Part shown: positions 10,123 through 19,490 of the stretch, piece after piece | Layout of the letters: each line of letters starts with the position of its first letter | How positions within the stretch are numbered: position 1 is the stretch's first letter | NCBI RefSeq assembly: GCF_001571245.1 | Contig: NZ_BCTK01000008.1 | Coordinates: 1-64,000, forward strand | Length of the DNA stretch: 64,000 nucleotides | Reading direction: 5' to 3' | Source: Achromobacter piechaudii NBRC 102461 | Lineage (GTDB): Bacteria; Pseudomonadota; Gammaproteobacteria; Burkholderiales; Burkholderiaceae_B | The notes under the pieces: model-generated | The model's database searches: none | Told to the model about the DNA's origin: nothing | Seen by the model: the letters and a program-made list of their open reading frames with translations, nothing else | Position numbers and translations under genes: made by a program

Positions 10123-10778
10123 GCATGCTCCGTAAACAAGGGACAGACTATGGGTAGAAACGCGTCCGCCCGCGGCGAGTATGCCAGCAAAGCCCCCGCC
10201 ACCAGATCGAAATACCAGCCATGCAGCGTCAGCGCGCCCGCCGCCACGGCGCGCCGCACGAAAGGCAGGTCGTCAAGATTGCGCAGCGAGATCAGGATGG
10301 ACGCCTGCTCGCAGGCGCGCCGCCGTTCGGCGTCGCTGGCGGCGGGCATCTGCCGCCGCACGCGGTCGCGCGCCGGTTCGGCAATGTCCATCCAGCGTTC
10401 CAGGTAATCGGTTTCGCCATCGCTGCGGGTGCGCCGTTCCATCAGCGCGCGGATGCCGCCGCAATGCGCATGGCCCAGCACGATGATGCGGCTGACGCGC
10501 AATTGTTCGACCGCAAATTGAATGGCGGCCAGCACGCCTTGCAGGCCGCGATCGGCGCTGGCCGGAGGCACCAGATTGGCCACGTTGCGCACCGCGAAGA
10601 TATCGCCGGGGTCGCAACCGAGCAGCATGGCCGGGTCCACCCGCGAATCGCAACAACCGATCAGCAAGGTGCTGGGATGCTGGCCATCGCGCAGGTGGCG
10701 GTACAGCGCGGGCGCGTCTTCGTAGTACTGCTGTTGAAAGCGTTGGAAGCCGTCGATGAAACGTTCGATGTCACGCAT
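10119..10778 (-). CDS. Beta-class carbonic anhydrase
   Basis: The 219-residue protein has the zinc-site motifs of beta-carbonic anhydrases: CCDSRVDP (about residues 42-49, Cys and the Asp-Arg dyad) and HAHCGG (second zinc pair His/Cys, about 103-106). It interconverts CO2 and bicarbonate in the cytoplasm. It lies 14 bases downstream of moaA and overlaps mobB by 4 bases, placing it inside the molybdenum-cofactor part of the nar operon, an unusual location. Its link to nitrate respiration is inferred from position only. I cannot assign it as Can or CynT. Confidence 0.93.
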   Translation of the reverse strand: MRDIERFIDGFQRFQQQYYEDAPALYRHLRDGQHPSTLLIGCCDSRVDPAMLLGCDPGDIFAVRNVANLVPPASADRGLQGVLAAIQFAVEQLRVSRIIVLGHAHCGGIRALMERRTRSDGETDYLERWMDIAEPARDRVRRQMPAASDAERRRACEQASILISLRNLDDLPFVRRAVAAGALTLHGWYFDLVAGALLAYSPRADAFLPIVCPLFTEHA

Positions 10779-10792
10779 GTCGGCTGGGCTCC

Positions 10793-11827
10793 CTATCCGC
10801 CTGTCTGCGCCATGAAGCGCACGATGCGTTCAGGCTGGCCCAGGAAGTCGTGCCGTTCGGGCTTGGCGGCGATGCCGTCCAGGATGGCGCGAGTCAGGTC
10901 TACGTCGGTGGCGCCGGCGCGCAGCATCCGGCCCAGCGGCACCTGGTCTTCCTGCCCCAGGCACAGGTACAGCGTGCCGTCCACGCCCAGGCGGACCCGG
11001 TTGCAGCTGGCGCAGAAGTGGCGCGACATGGGGGTGATGACGCCCAGCACCGGCGCGCCGTGTCCCAGGGTCCAGTAGCGCGCCGGACCCGCGCCGGGCG
11101 ACGTCCCCGCACCCGGCATGGCCGGCACCAGCCCCGCTTCGGCGGCCAGCACCGCCCCCAGCGCGTTCAGGTCCGCGTGGCGCATGCCCTGGCCGCACGC
11201 GCCCATGGGCATCGGCTCTATCAGCCGCAAGACAAAGCCCTGCGCCACGGCGTAATCCAGCAAGCGCCGCACGTCCGCGTGTGGGGTCGCGGCGTGCACG
11301 ACGCTATTGAGCTTGATGGGTGCAAAGCCCGCTTCGCGCGCGGCTTGCAGGCCGGCAAGCACATCGGCCAGGCAATCGCGCCCGGTGATCTGGCTGAACG
11401 CGTTGGCGTCCAGCGTGTCCAGGCTGATGTTCAAGCGCGTCACGCCGGCAGCGCGCAGTGCGAGCGCATGCCGCGCCAGCCGCGTGCCATTGGTGGAAAC
11501 GGACAGGTCCGTCACGCCCGCCATCGCGCTGACCGCGCCGGCCAGGTCCGTCAGACTCCGGCGCAGCAGCGGTTCGCCACCGGTCAAGCGCAGCTTGGCG
11601 ACGCCTAGCCCCACGAACAGGCCGATGACGCGCGCCATTTCGGCATGCGTGAGCCAGTTGGCGGGCGTTTCGAAACCCTTGAAGTCTTTGGGCAGGCAGT
11701 AGCTGCAACGCAGGTCGCAGCGGTCGGTGACGGAAACTCGCAGATAGTCGATGCGGCGGCCGAATCCGTCGACCAAGGCGCGTGCGGCCGGATCCCGCCC
11801 ATGCGAGCTTGCAGCGGGCGAGTCCAT
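10793..11827 (-). CDS. moaA: GTP 3',8-cyclase MoaA (radical SAM, molybdenum cofactor)
   Basis: 344 residues from the ATG at 11827, which overlaps the upstream stop by one base (TGATG) and has GGAGG eight bases upstream. A 34-residue in-frame extension is possible but would read through the upstream gene. The radical SAM cysteines are C37, C41 and C44 in DRCDLRCSYC. The second cluster is in FCASCNRVRL...LYLCLG, and the protein ends in the conserved Gly-Gly tail. It converts GTP to the cyclic pterin precursor in the first step of molybdenum cofactor synthesis. The copy in the nar operon presumably boosts cofactor supply during nitrate respiration. Confidence 0.95.
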   Translation of the reverse strand: MDSPAASSHGRDPAARALVDGFGRRIDYLRVSVTDRCDLRCSYCLPKDFKGFETPANWLTHAEMARVIGLFVGLGVAKLRLTGGEPLLRRSLTDLAGAVSAMAGVTDLSVSTNGTRLARHALALRAAGVTRLNISLDTLDANAFSQITGRDCLADVLAGLQAAREAGFAPIKLNSVVHAATPHADVRRLLDYAVAQGFVLRLIEPMPMGACGQGMRHADLNALGAVLAAEAGLVPAMPGAGTSPGAGPARYWTLGHGAPVLGVITPMSRHFCASCNRVRLGVDGTLYLCLGQEDQVPLGRMLRAGATDVDLTRAILDGIAAKPERHDFLGQPERIVRFMAQTGG

Positions 11828-12627
11828 CACACGGTCCTCCCGGCCACCACGCGATCCGCCTCGCTGCTCTCCAGATCGATGCCCTGCACGTCCGCCTGCT
11901 CGACCAGCAGCTTGGTGTATTGCCGCCACGCGGTGTCCTGGCTCATGCTCGATAAGGCCGCCGCGATCTGCTGGGCCACGTGTTCGTAAGGCAGCATGCG
12001 CCCTTCTATCCGGCGCGTGACGCGCACGATGTGCAGGCCGTGCCGCGTTTGCAGCAGTTGCGGCAGCAGTCCGCCCGAGGGCAGCGCGAACACGGCGCGT
12101 TCGAATTCCGGCACGGTGTCGCCCCGGCCCAGCTGCCCCAGGTTGCCGCCCACCGCCGCCGACGGGCAGTTCGATTGCGCGCGCGCCACCTCGGCAAAGC
12201 GCGAGGGGTCGGCCAGCAGATCCTGCAATACCGTATTGGCGTGGGCGCGCAGCATGTCCAGGTTGACGTCGGGCGTCACCTGGAAAAGGATGTGGTCCGC
12301 TTCGATCAGCTCGCCCACCATGAAGCGCTGCGGGTTGGCGTGGTAGAAGCGGCGGCAGGCGGCGTCGTCCGCCACGGGCGCGGCGGCCTGCCGGGCAAGC
12401 AAGGCGGTGATGATGGCGTCTTCGCTGTCGCCCTCCTCTTGCGCCTTGCCCGGCTCGGTGGCGGTGGGCGGCGGCACGCCCAGCCGGCGCGCCTCGTCCA
12501 GCAGCACCCGGCGCAGCACCAGCGCGGTGATGGCGTGACGCATGGGGTTGCTGGCGTCGGCATGTAGCGGCAGTTCACGTTCCAGATCGGCGTCGCTCAG
12601 TTCGACGCCATTGACGATGACAGGCAT
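11827..12627 (-). CDS. Parvulin-type peptidyl-prolyl isomerase of the nar operon (NifM/PpiC-like)
   Basis: The 266-residue protein has an N-terminal helical SurA/NifM-like region followed by a PpiC domain (ELIEADHILFQVTP... through ...LQTRHGLHIVRVTRRIEG). I see no signal peptide, so it is probably cytoplasmic. It lies between narI (24 bases) and moaA (one-base overlap), the same place as the PpiC-type gene in Pseudomonas narK1K2GHJI operons. By family it should assist folding; a role in maturing NarGHI is inferred from position. Confidence 0.9.
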   Translation of the reverse strand: MPVIVNGVELSDADLERELPLHADASNPMRHAITALVLRRVLLDEARRLGVPPPTATEPGKAQEEGDSEDAIITALLARQAAAPVADDAACRRFYHANPQRFMVGELIEADHILFQVTPDVNLDMLRAHANTVLQDLLADPSRFAEVARAQSNCPSAAVGGNLGQLGRGDTVPEFERAVFALPSGGLLPQLLQTRHGLHIVRVTRRIEGRMLPYEHVAQQIAAALSSMSQDTAWRQYTKLLVEQADVQGIDLESSEADRVVAGRTV

Positions 12628-12651
12628 GTTGGGCTCCTGATGTGCGCGGTT

Positions 12652-13335
12652 TCAGCGTGGGCGGACAAGCTGCCAGGCGCGGCCCAGGTAGCCCAGCGAG
12701 GCAAAGCCGCTCCAGACGTGAACCAGCCGGGTGAACGGAAAGATCACGAACAGGGTCAGCCCCATGAACAGGTGCGCCTTGAACAGCAGCGGCACGCCGG
12801 CGATATGGCTGGCGGCGTCGCCCTGGAAGGTCACGATGTGCTGCGCCCAGGTCATCAGGCGCACCATCATTTCACCGTCCATGTGGCCGGCCGACAGTAC
12901 GATGGTGGACAGGCCCAGCAGCAGGGTCACAAGAATCCACAGCAAGAGCAGCTTGTCGCCCGGGCGCGTGGTGCGCGCGATGCGCGGGTCGGTCAGGCGG
13001 CGGTGGATCAGGATCAAAAGGCCGATCAGGCACAGCCCGCCCATCACGCCGCCAGCCACCATGGCCACCGTCTGCTTGAGCGTGTGCGTCACGCCCAGCG
13101 TGTCCCATACCACCACCGGCGTCAGCAGGCCGGCCAGATGGCCGAAGAACAGCCCCAGGATGCCGACGTGGAAAAGAATGTTGCCCAGCCGCAGCTGGCC
13201 GCGATGCAGCAGCTGCGAGCTATCGGTCTTCCAGGTGTATTGCTCGCGCTCGAAGCGCGCTAGGCTACCCAACAGGAAGATGGTCAGCGCGATATAGGGA
13301 TAGATGCCGAACAGAAATTGATTCAGGGAGTTCAT
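12652..13335 (-). CDS. narI: Respiratory nitrate reductase gamma subunit NarI (cytochrome b)
   Basis: The 227-residue membrane protein has five predicted TM segments. Heme-ligand histidines are seen in LLHRGQLRLGNILFHVGILGLFFGH and later in TWAQHIVTF and KAHLFMGLTLF. It anchors NarGH to the inner membrane and passes electrons from quinol through two b hemes to NarH. Length matches the family (about 225). It lies 18 bases after narJ. Confidence 0.96.
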   Translation of the reverse strand: MNSLNQFLFGIYPYIALTIFLLGSLARFEREQYTWKTDSSQLLHRGQLRLGNILFHVGILGLFFGHLAGLLTPVVVWDTLGVTHTLKQTVAMVAGGVMGGLCLIGLLILIHRRLTDPRIARTTRPGDKLLLLWILVTLLLGLSTIVLSAGHMDGEMMVRLMTWAQHIVTFQGDAASHIAGVPLLFKAHLFMGLTLFVIFPFTRLVHVWSGFASLGYLGRAWQLVRPR

Positions 13336-13353
13336 GATGCGTCGTCCTGAGCA

Positions 13354-14013
13354 TTAATGGGTGGCAGGCGGGGTGGCCTGCGCACGCGGGTAGAAGCGCA
13401 CGGCTTGCGCGCCATCGCCCGCGAACGGCCGCAACAGCGGCTCCACGCCGTCCGCGCTGACGCCGAAAGTCTCCATCGCCTCGTCCATGTCGCGCACAGG
13501 CGCGTCCGTCTGTTCGCGCGGCGTCACGCGCGACTGCGCGCGCAGCACGGCGAAGATGCCGGCATAGGGGCTCTCGCCACGCGCCAGGCGCGCGCCGATG
13601 GCGGCCAGCACGTGGATGGCTTCGTCCAGCAGGTCCTGCGCTTCGGCCGGATCGATCACGCCGAGGAATTCCAGGAACAGCGGCACGTGATCGGGCAGCT
13701 CGGCCGCGACCGGCTCGAAGCCGTGCTGGCGATAGGTCTCCAGCAGGTCGACCATCGCCTGGCCGCGATCGCGGCTTTCGCCATGCACGTGTTCGAACAG
13801 GTGCAGCGAGTGCGAGCGATTACGATCGAAGGTGGCCACGTAGTTTTCCTGCACGGCGATCAGATCGTTGGTGGCCAGGTAGGCGATCAGCGGTTGCAAG
13901 GCTTCTTCGGCGTCCGGGTAAACGGCCAGCGCGGCCTCGACGTCGCCCAGGGCGTCAAGCAATTCGGGCTCGGGGTAACTGAGCAAGGCTGAAAGCAAGC
14001 GGTACTGCGTCAT
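13354..14013 (-). CDS. narJ: Nitrate reductase assembly chaperone NarJ (delta subunit)
   Basis: 219 residues from the ATG at 14013, preceded by AGGAGAG. The longer in-frame reading to 14220 overlaps narH and has a low-quality Arg/Ser-rich extension, so it is rejected. The sequence MTQYRLLSALLSYPEPELLDAL opens a TorD/NarJ-type helical protein. SHSLHLFEHVHGESRDRGQAMVDLLETY is the NarJ signature region. It is a cytoplasmic chaperone for cofactor insertion into NarG and for membrane docking of NarGH. Confidence 0.95.
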   Translation of the reverse strand: MTQYRLLSALLSYPEPELLDALGDVEAALAVYPDAEEALQPLIAYLATNDLIAVQENYVATFDRNRSHSLHLFEHVHGESRDRGQAMVDLLETYRQHGFEPVAAELPDHVPLFLEFLGVIDPAEAQDLLDEAIHVLAAIGARLARGESPYAGIFAVLRAQSRVTPREQTDAPVRDMDEAMETFGVSADGVEPLLRPFAGDGAQAVRFYPRAQATPPATH

Positions 14014-14029
14014 GGTGTTCTCTCCTGTC

Positions 14030-15598
14030 CTAGCGCGCCTGGGCGGCCTTCTTGCGGGATTTGGGCATCTCGATGAAGATCTCGCTGCCCTGCGGCTTGC
14101 GGCCGAACAAGGTCGTCTCGGACACGCCGCCCGAGCAACCGTTGCCGAAGGTGAAGCCGCAACTGCCTTTTTCGTTGAAGCTGTCTTCGACGATTTCCTT
14201 GTGGCTGCTGGGCACGACAAAGCGGTCTTCGTAGTTGGCGATGGCCATGATCTGGTACATGTCCTGCACCATGGCTTCGGTCAGTCCCACCTGTTCCAGC
14301 AAGGCGGTGTCGCGTTCGCCGTGCACCGTTTCCGAGCGCTTGTAGGCGCGCATCGCCAGCATGCGTTCCAGCGCTTGCAGCACGGGCGCTTCTTCGCCGG
14401 CCGTCAGCAGGTTGGCCAGGTAGCGCACGGGAATGCGCAGGCTGGACACGTCGGGAATCATCGCGCTCTTGCCCAGCGTGCGCTGCGGCATCTGGCCGGC
14501 CTCGGCAGCCGTCTGGATGGGCGAGAGCGGCGGGATGTACCAGACCATCGGCAAGGTGCGGTATTCCGGGTGCAGCGGGAAGGCCACGCGCCATTGCACG
14601 GCCATCTTGTAGACGGGCGATTGGCGGGCCGCTTCCAGCCACGATTCCGGGATGCCCTGCTCGCGCGCGGCGGCGATCACCTCGGGCGAATGCGGATCCA
14701 GGAACAGCCTCAGCTGCGATTCGTACAGGTCCTGCTCGTTGGCGGTGGCGGCGGCGTTCTCGATCTGGTCGGCGTCATACAGCAGCACGCCCAGGTAACG
14801 GATGCGCCCCACGCAGGTTTCCGAACACACGGTGGGCTGGCCGGCCTCGATGCGCGGATAGCAGAACGTGCACTTCTCGGCCTTGCCGCTGCTCCAGTTG
14901 TAGTAGATCTTCTTGTACGGGCAGCCCGAGATGCACATGCGCCAGCCCCGGCACTTGTCCTGGTCCACCAGCACGATGCCGTCGTCTTCACGCTTGTAGA
15001 TCGAACCGGACGGGCAGCTGGCGACACAGGCCGGGTTCAGGCAGTGTTCGCACAGGCGCGGCAGGTACATCATGAAGGTGTTCTCGAAGGTCGAGTACAT
15101 CTCTTTCTGCACGCCTTCGAACAAGGCGTCACGGCTGCGCGCGCTGAATTCGCCGCCCAGGTCGTCTTCCCAGTTCGGGCCCCAATGGATCTTGTCCATC
15201 TTCTTGCCGGTCAACACCGATACCGGGCGCGCGGTGGGCGGCGTCTGCAACAGCGGCGCGTTCTGCAGATGCTCGTAGTCGAAGGTGAACGGTTCGTAGT
15301 AGTCGTCGATGGCGGGCAGGTTCGGGTTGGCGAACAGGTTGGCCAGGATGCGCAGCTTGCCGCCCTGGCGCGGTTCCAGCTTGCCAGCGGCGGTGCGCTT
15401 CCAGCCGCCCTTCCACTTGTCCTGGTTCTCCCATTCCTTGGGGTAACCGATGCCGGGCTTGGTTTCCACGTTGTTGAACCAGGCGTACTCCACGCCATCG
15501 CGGCTGGTCCAGACGTTCTTGCAGGTGACCGAACACGTGTGGCAGCCGATGCACTTGTCCAGGTTCAGCACCATGCCGATTTGGGCGCGTATCCTCAT
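14030..15598 (-). CDS. narH: Respiratory nitrate reductase beta subunit NarH (iron-sulfur)
   Basis: The 522-residue ferredoxin-like subunit has four cysteine clusters: CIGCHTCSVTCK, CEHCLNPACVASCP, CRGWRMCISGCP and CTFCYPRIE...CSETC. The Trp in the third motif is the normal [3Fe-4S] variant of NarH. It carries electrons from NarI to NarG on the cytoplasmic face. Its ATG overlaps the narG stop by 4 bases, indicating coupled translation. Confidence 0.97.
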   Translation of the reverse strand: MRIRAQIGMVLNLDKCIGCHTCSVTCKNVWTSRDGVEYAWFNNVETKPGIGYPKEWENQDKWKGGWKRTAAGKLEPRQGGKLRILANLFANPNLPAIDDYYEPFTFDYEHLQNAPLLQTPPTARPVSVLTGKKMDKIHWGPNWEDDLGGEFSARSRDALFEGVQKEMYSTFENTFMMYLPRLCEHCLNPACVASCPSGSIYKREDDGIVLVDQDKCRGWRMCISGCPYKKIYYNWSSGKAEKCTFCYPRIEAGQPTVCSETCVGRIRYLGVLLYDADQIENAAATANEQDLYESQLRLFLDPHSPEVIAAAREQGIPESWLEAARQSPVYKMAVQWRVAFPLHPEYRTLPMVWYIPPLSPIQTAAEAGQMPQRTLGKSAMIPDVSSLRIPVRYLANLLTAGEEAPVLQALERMLAMRAYKRSETVHGERDTALLEQVGLTEAMVQDMYQIMAIANYEDRFVVPSSHKEIVEDSFNEKGSCGFTFGNGCSGGVSETTLFGRKPQGSEIFIEMPKSRKKAAQAR

Positions 15599-18500
15599 GA
15601 TTGCTTCTCTTCTTGTTGCGGTTCTTCAACGAGCGGGCCTTCCAGCCAGTCCACCTTCTTCATCTTGCGCAGCACCACGAACTCGTCGCGATTGGCGCCA
15701 ACCGTGCCGTAGTAGTTGAAGCCGTAGGCCTGCTGCGCGTAGCCGCCGATCATGTGCGTGGGCTTGAGCACCGTGCGCGTGACCGAGTTATGTATGCCGC
15801 CGCGCTTGCCGCTGGTTTCCGCGCCGGGCACGTTCACGATCTTTTCCTGCGCGTGGTACATCAGGCACATGCCCACCGGCACGCGCTGGCTGACGACGAC
15901 GCGCGCGGTCAGGGTGCCGTTGACGTTGAACACTTCCACCCAGTCGTTATCGACCAGCCCGGCCTGTTTGGCTTCCGTTTCCGACACCCACACGTGCGGG
16001 CCGCCACGGCTCAGGGTCAGCATGCGCAGGTTGTCGGAATAGGTGCTGTGGATGCCCCACTTCTGGTGCGGAGTCAGCCAATTGAGCACCAGTTCCTTCT
16101 CGCCGTTGGGGTACTTGCCCAGCATCGGCGCGACGGTCTTGGTGTCGATGGCGGGCTTGTACACGCACGAGCCCTCGCCGAAGTCCAGCATCCAGCGATG
16201 GTCCTGATAGAACTGCTGGCGACCGGTCAGCGTGCGCCATGGAATCAGCTCGTGCACGTTGGTGTAGCCGGCGTTGTAGCTGACCTCTTCGCTTTCCAGG
16301 CCCGACCAGGTCGGAGCGGAAATGATCTTGCGCGGTTGCGCCTGGATGTCGCGAAAGCGGATCTTGTCGTGCTCGCGGCCCACGGCCAGATGCGTGTGGT
16401 CGCGCCCGGTGATCTTGCCCAGCGCTTCCCAGGCCTTGACCGACACGTGGCCGTTGGTTTCGGGCGCGAAGGTCAGGATCATCTCGGCGGCGTCAATCGC
16501 GGTGTCCAGGCGCGGGCGGCCTTGGCTGACGCCTTCGTCGCGCACGCTTTCATTGATGCCGGCCAGCTCGTGCACCTCGTGCTCGGTGTTCCAGTTGATG
16601 CCCTTGCCGCCGTTGCCCAGCTTGTCCAGCAAGGGCCCCACCGACGTGAACTTGCGATAGATGTCGTTGTAGTCGCGCTCGACCACCGTCATCGACGGCG
16701 CGGTCTTGCCGGGCACCAGATCGCATTCGCCCAGCTTCCAGTCGCGCGGCTCGAAGGCCTGGCCCAGCTCTCCGGGCGTGTCGTGCATCAGCGGCGTCAG
16801 CACCAGGTCGCGGCGCTTGCCCAGGTAGGGGCCGCCGATCTCACTGAACTTCTTGGCCAGCAGCTTGTAGATTTCCCAATCCGTCTTGCTTTCCCACAGC
16901 GGCTGCACGGCTTCACTCAGGGGATGGATGAAGGGGTGCATGTCGGACGTGTTCAGGTCGTCCTTCTCGTACCAGGTGGCCGTGGGCAACACGATGTCGC
17001 CGTACAGGCAGGTGGTGCTCATGCGGAAGTCCAGCACCGTCAACAGGTCCAGCTTGCCTTCGGCGGCATCTTCCTCGAACGTGACTTCCGTGGGCTTGAT
17101 GGCGGCGTCTTCATCACCGAACACCGCGTTCTGCGTGCCCAGCAGATACTTCAGGAAGTACTCGTGACCCTTGCCGCTGGAGCCCAGGATGTTGGAGCGC
17201 CAGACGAACATGTTGCGCGGGAAGTTGGCGGGGTCGTCCGGGTTCTCGCACGACATTTTCAGCGCGCCCGACTTCAGTTGTTCGACGGCGTGGGCGATGG
17301 GGTCCTTGCCTGCGGCGTCGGCCTCGGCCACCAGGTCCAGCGGGTTGGTGCGCAGTTGCGGCGCGGAGGGCAGCCAGCCCATGCGTTCGGCGCGCGCGTT
17401 CAGGTCGATCATGGACAAGTCGCCGTACTTGGCGCGGTCGGCCGTGGGGCCAAGCACTTCCTGCACGTTCAGCTTTTCATGGCGCCATTGGCTCGTGTGC
17501 GCGTAGAAGAAGGACGTGCCGTTCATCTGGCGCGGCGGGCGCACCCAGTCGGAGGCGAACGCCAGCGGAGCCCAGCCGAATTGCGGGCGCAGCTTTTCCT
17601 GCCCCACGTAGTGCGCCCAGCCGCCGCCGCTCTTGCCCACGCAACCGCACATCATCAGCATGTTGATGATGCCGCGGTAGATCATGTCCATGTGGTACCA
17701 GTGGTTCAGCCCCGCGCCCACGATCACCATCGACTTGCCTTCGGTGTCGTGCGCGTTCTGCGCGAATTCGCGCGCCACCTGGATCACCTGCGCGCGCGGC
17801 ACGCCGGTGTGCTTTTCCTGCCAGGCCGGTGTGTAGGCCACGTCATCGTCGTAGGATGTGGCGACGTTGCCGCCGCCCAGGCCACGATCCAGGCCGTAGT
17901 TGGCCATTTGCAGGTCGTGCACGGTGGCGACCAGCGCGTCGCTGCCATCGGCCAGGCGGATGCGGCGGGCCGGCACGTTGCGCACCAACACGTCGTCGTG
18001 TTCGCCGCCAAAGTAAGGAAAGCCGACGCTGACGGTTTCGGCGTTCTCGCCCAAGAGGCTCAAGGTCGGTTCGATGTCCGCGCCGTTGCCGCCGTTGCGC
18101 GATTCCAGGTTCCAGCGGCCCACTTTTTCGCCGTTGTTGACCGCGCCTTCGCCCCAGCGAAAGCCGATGCTGCCGTTAGGCGCGACCAGATCGCCGCTGT
18201 GTGCGTCCAGCACCAGCGTCTTCCAGTCCGGGTTGTTCTGTTCGCCCAGCGCGCCGTCCAGATGCGAGGCGCGCAGGAAATGGTCGGGTGCGTAAAAGCC
18301 GTCGCGTGGCTTCAACAACACCAGCATGGGCATGTCGGTGTAGCGGCGCACGTAGTCGCGGAAATACGGCGAGGGGGTGGCCGACAGATGGAATTCTTTC
18401 AGGATGACGTGGCCCATGGCCATGGCCAGCGCGGCGTCGGTGCCCTGCTTGGGCGCGAGCCAGATGTCGCCGAACTTGACCATTTCACCGAAGTCGCTGG

Positions 18501-19341
18501 ACACGGCGACGGTCTTGGTGCCCTTGTAGCGGACTTCCGTGTAGAAGTGCGCGTCCGGTGTGCGGGTCTGCGGCACGTTCGAGCCCCACACCATCAGGTA
18601 GGTGGAGTTGTACCAGTCAGCCGATTCCGGCACGTCGGTCTGCTCGCCCCAGATCTGCGGGCTGGCGGGCGGCAGGTCGCAATACCAGTCGTAGAAGCTC
18701 AGGCAGGCGCCGCCCAGCAGGCTCAGGTAGCGCGCGCCGGCCGCGTAGCTGACCATCGACATCGCGGGAATCGGCGAAAAGCCGATGACGCGGTCGGGGC
18801 CGAACTTCTTGATGGTCAGCGCGTTGGCGGCGGCGATGATCTCCGTGGCCGTGTCCCAATCGGCGCGCACGAAGCCGCCCAGCCCACGCACCGACTTGTA
18901 GCGCTTGGCGCGCTCGGGATTCTGGCTGATCCATTCCCAGGCGGCGATGGGGTCCATCGTCTTGCGGGCCTCGCGCCACATCTGCATCAGGCGGCCACGG
19001 ATCATCGGGTACTTCACGCGCTGCGCCGAATACACGTACCAGCTGTACGACGCGCCACGCGGACAGCCACGCGGTTCGTGGTTGGGCAGGTCGGGCCGGG
19101 TGCGGGGGTAGTCGGTCTGCTGCGTTTCCCAGGTGATCAGGCCGTTCTTGACGTAGACCTTCCACGAGCACGAGCCCGTGCAGTTCACGCCGTGGGTGGA
19201 GCGCACCACCTTGTCGTGCTGCCAGCGGCCGCGATAGGCGTTTTCCCACCTGCGGTCTTCATTGACCGTTTCGCCGTGACCATCGGCAAAGGTGGATTTG
19301 ACCCGGGACATGAACTTCAACCGGTCCAGGAAGTGACTCAT
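15595..19341 (-). CDS. narG: Respiratory nitrate reductase alpha subunit NarG (molybdoenzyme)
   Basis: The 1248-residue protein has the FS0 ligand set HGVNCTGSC (H50, C54, C58) and molybdenum bis-MGD binding signatures through the body (for example VGAGLNHWYHMDMIYRGIINMLMMCG). Length matches NarG (about 1250). It reduces nitrate to nitrite at the cytoplasmic face of NarGHI. The start is supported by the family N-terminus MSHFLDRLKF. It lies 149 bases after narK2; that gap contains a perfect palindrome and the element shared with narK1, so narG may have its own promoter. Confidence 0.97.
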   Translation of the reverse strand: MSHFLDRLKFMSRVKSTFADGHGETVNEDRRWENAYRGRWQHDKVVRSTHGVNCTGSCSWKVYVKNGLITWETQQTDYPRTRPDLPNHEPRGCPRGASYSWYVYSAQRVKYPMIRGRLMQMWREARKTMDPIAAWEWISQNPERAKRYKSVRGLGGFVRADWDTATEIIAAANALTIKKFGPDRVIGFSPIPAMSMVSYAAGARYLSLLGGACLSFYDWYCDLPPASPQIWGEQTDVPESADWYNSTYLMVWGSNVPQTRTPDAHFYTEVRYKGTKTVAVSSDFGEMVKFGDIWLAPKQGTDAALAMAMGHVILKEFHLSATPSPYFRDYVRRYTDMPMLVLLKPRDGFYAPDHFLRASHLDGALGEQNNPDWKTLVLDAHSGDLVAPNGSIGFRWGEGAVNNGEKVGRWNLESRNGGNGADIEPTLSLLGENAETVSVGFPYFGGEHDDVLVRNVPARRIRLADGSDALVATVHDLQMANYGLDRGLGGGNVATSYDDDVAYTPAWQEKHTGVPRAQVIQVAREFAQNAHDTEGKSMVIVGAGLNHWYHMDMIYRGIINMLMMCGCVGKSGGGWAHYVGQEKLRPQFGWAPLAFASDWVRPPRQMNGTSFFYAHTSQWRHEKLNVQEVLGPTADRAKYGDLSMIDLNARAERMGWLPSAPQLRTNPLDLVAEADAAGKDPIAHAVEQLKSGALKMSCENPDDPANFPRNMFVWRSNILGSSGKGHEYFLKYLLGTQNAVFGDEDAAIKPTEVTFEEDAAEGKLDLLTVLDFRMSTTCLYGDIVLPTATWYEKDDLNTSDMHPFIHPLSEAVQPLWESKTDWEIYKLLAKKFSEIGGPYLGKRRDLVLTPLMHDTPGELGQAFEPRDWKLGECDLVPGKTAPSMTVVERDYNDIYRKFTSVGPLLDKLGNGGKGINWNTEHEVHELAGINESVRDEGVSQGRPRLDTAIDAAEMILTFAPETNGHVSVKAWEALGKITGRDHTHLAVGREHDKIRFRDIQAQPRKIISAPTWSGLESEEVSYNAGYTNVHELIPWRTLTGRQQFYQDHRWMLDFGEGSCVYKPAIDTKTVAPMLGKYPNGEKELVLNWLTPHQKWGIHSTYSDNLRMLTLSRGGPHVWVSETEAKQAGLVDNDWVEVFNVNGTLTARVVVSQRVPVGMCLMYHAQEKIVNVPGAETSGKRGGIHNSVTRTVLKPTHMIGGYAQQAYGFNYYGTVGANRDEFVVLRKMKKVDWLEGPLVEEPQQEEKQS

Positions 19342-19356
19342 CGTGTTTCTCCAAAA

Positions 19357-19374
19357 GCGCCGCCGGGGCGGCGC
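19357..19374 (-). promoter_or_regulatory. Perfect GC palindrome in the narG leader
   Basis: Arms GCGCCGCC and GGCGGCGC form an 8-base-pair stem separated by only GG, 15 bases upstream of the narG ATG. It could be an mRNA processing or stabilising hairpin between narK2 and narG, or a weak terminator of narK2; there is no T run. Confidence 0.45.
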
Positions 19375-19419
19375 GTACTGCGATCGTTGCTGTTGGATTG
19401 ACTGTAGGGCGGGACCCGT

Positions 19420-19472
19420 CCCCCGACCATTCGCCGGAGGGCCAGGCGGGGCGCGGCAGAGTGACTAGTCAC
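19420..19472 (-). promoter_or_regulatory. Copy 2 of the nar bipartite element (upstream of narG)
   Basis: CCCCCGACCATTCGCCGG (19420-19437) is followed by CTAGTCAC (19465-19472), part of the perfect palindrome GTGACTAGTCAC at 19461-19472. The same two blocks with identical spacing occur upstream of narK1 at 22250-22302. It lies in the 149-base gap between narK2 and narG and may be a second promoter or regulator site for narGHJI. Confidence 0.55.
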
Positions 19473-19490
19473 CGGGCCGCGCGCGCGCGT

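Noticed and set aside
14014..14220. Longer start of NarJ
   Set aside because: The extra residues overlap narH and are low-complexity Arg/Ser-rich; the ATG at 14013 has AGGAGAG upstream.
15601..19401. 1266-codon plus-strand ORF opposite narG
   Set aside because: It mirrors narG codon structure (GC-rich third positions) and has no known domain; narG is unmistakable on the other strand.
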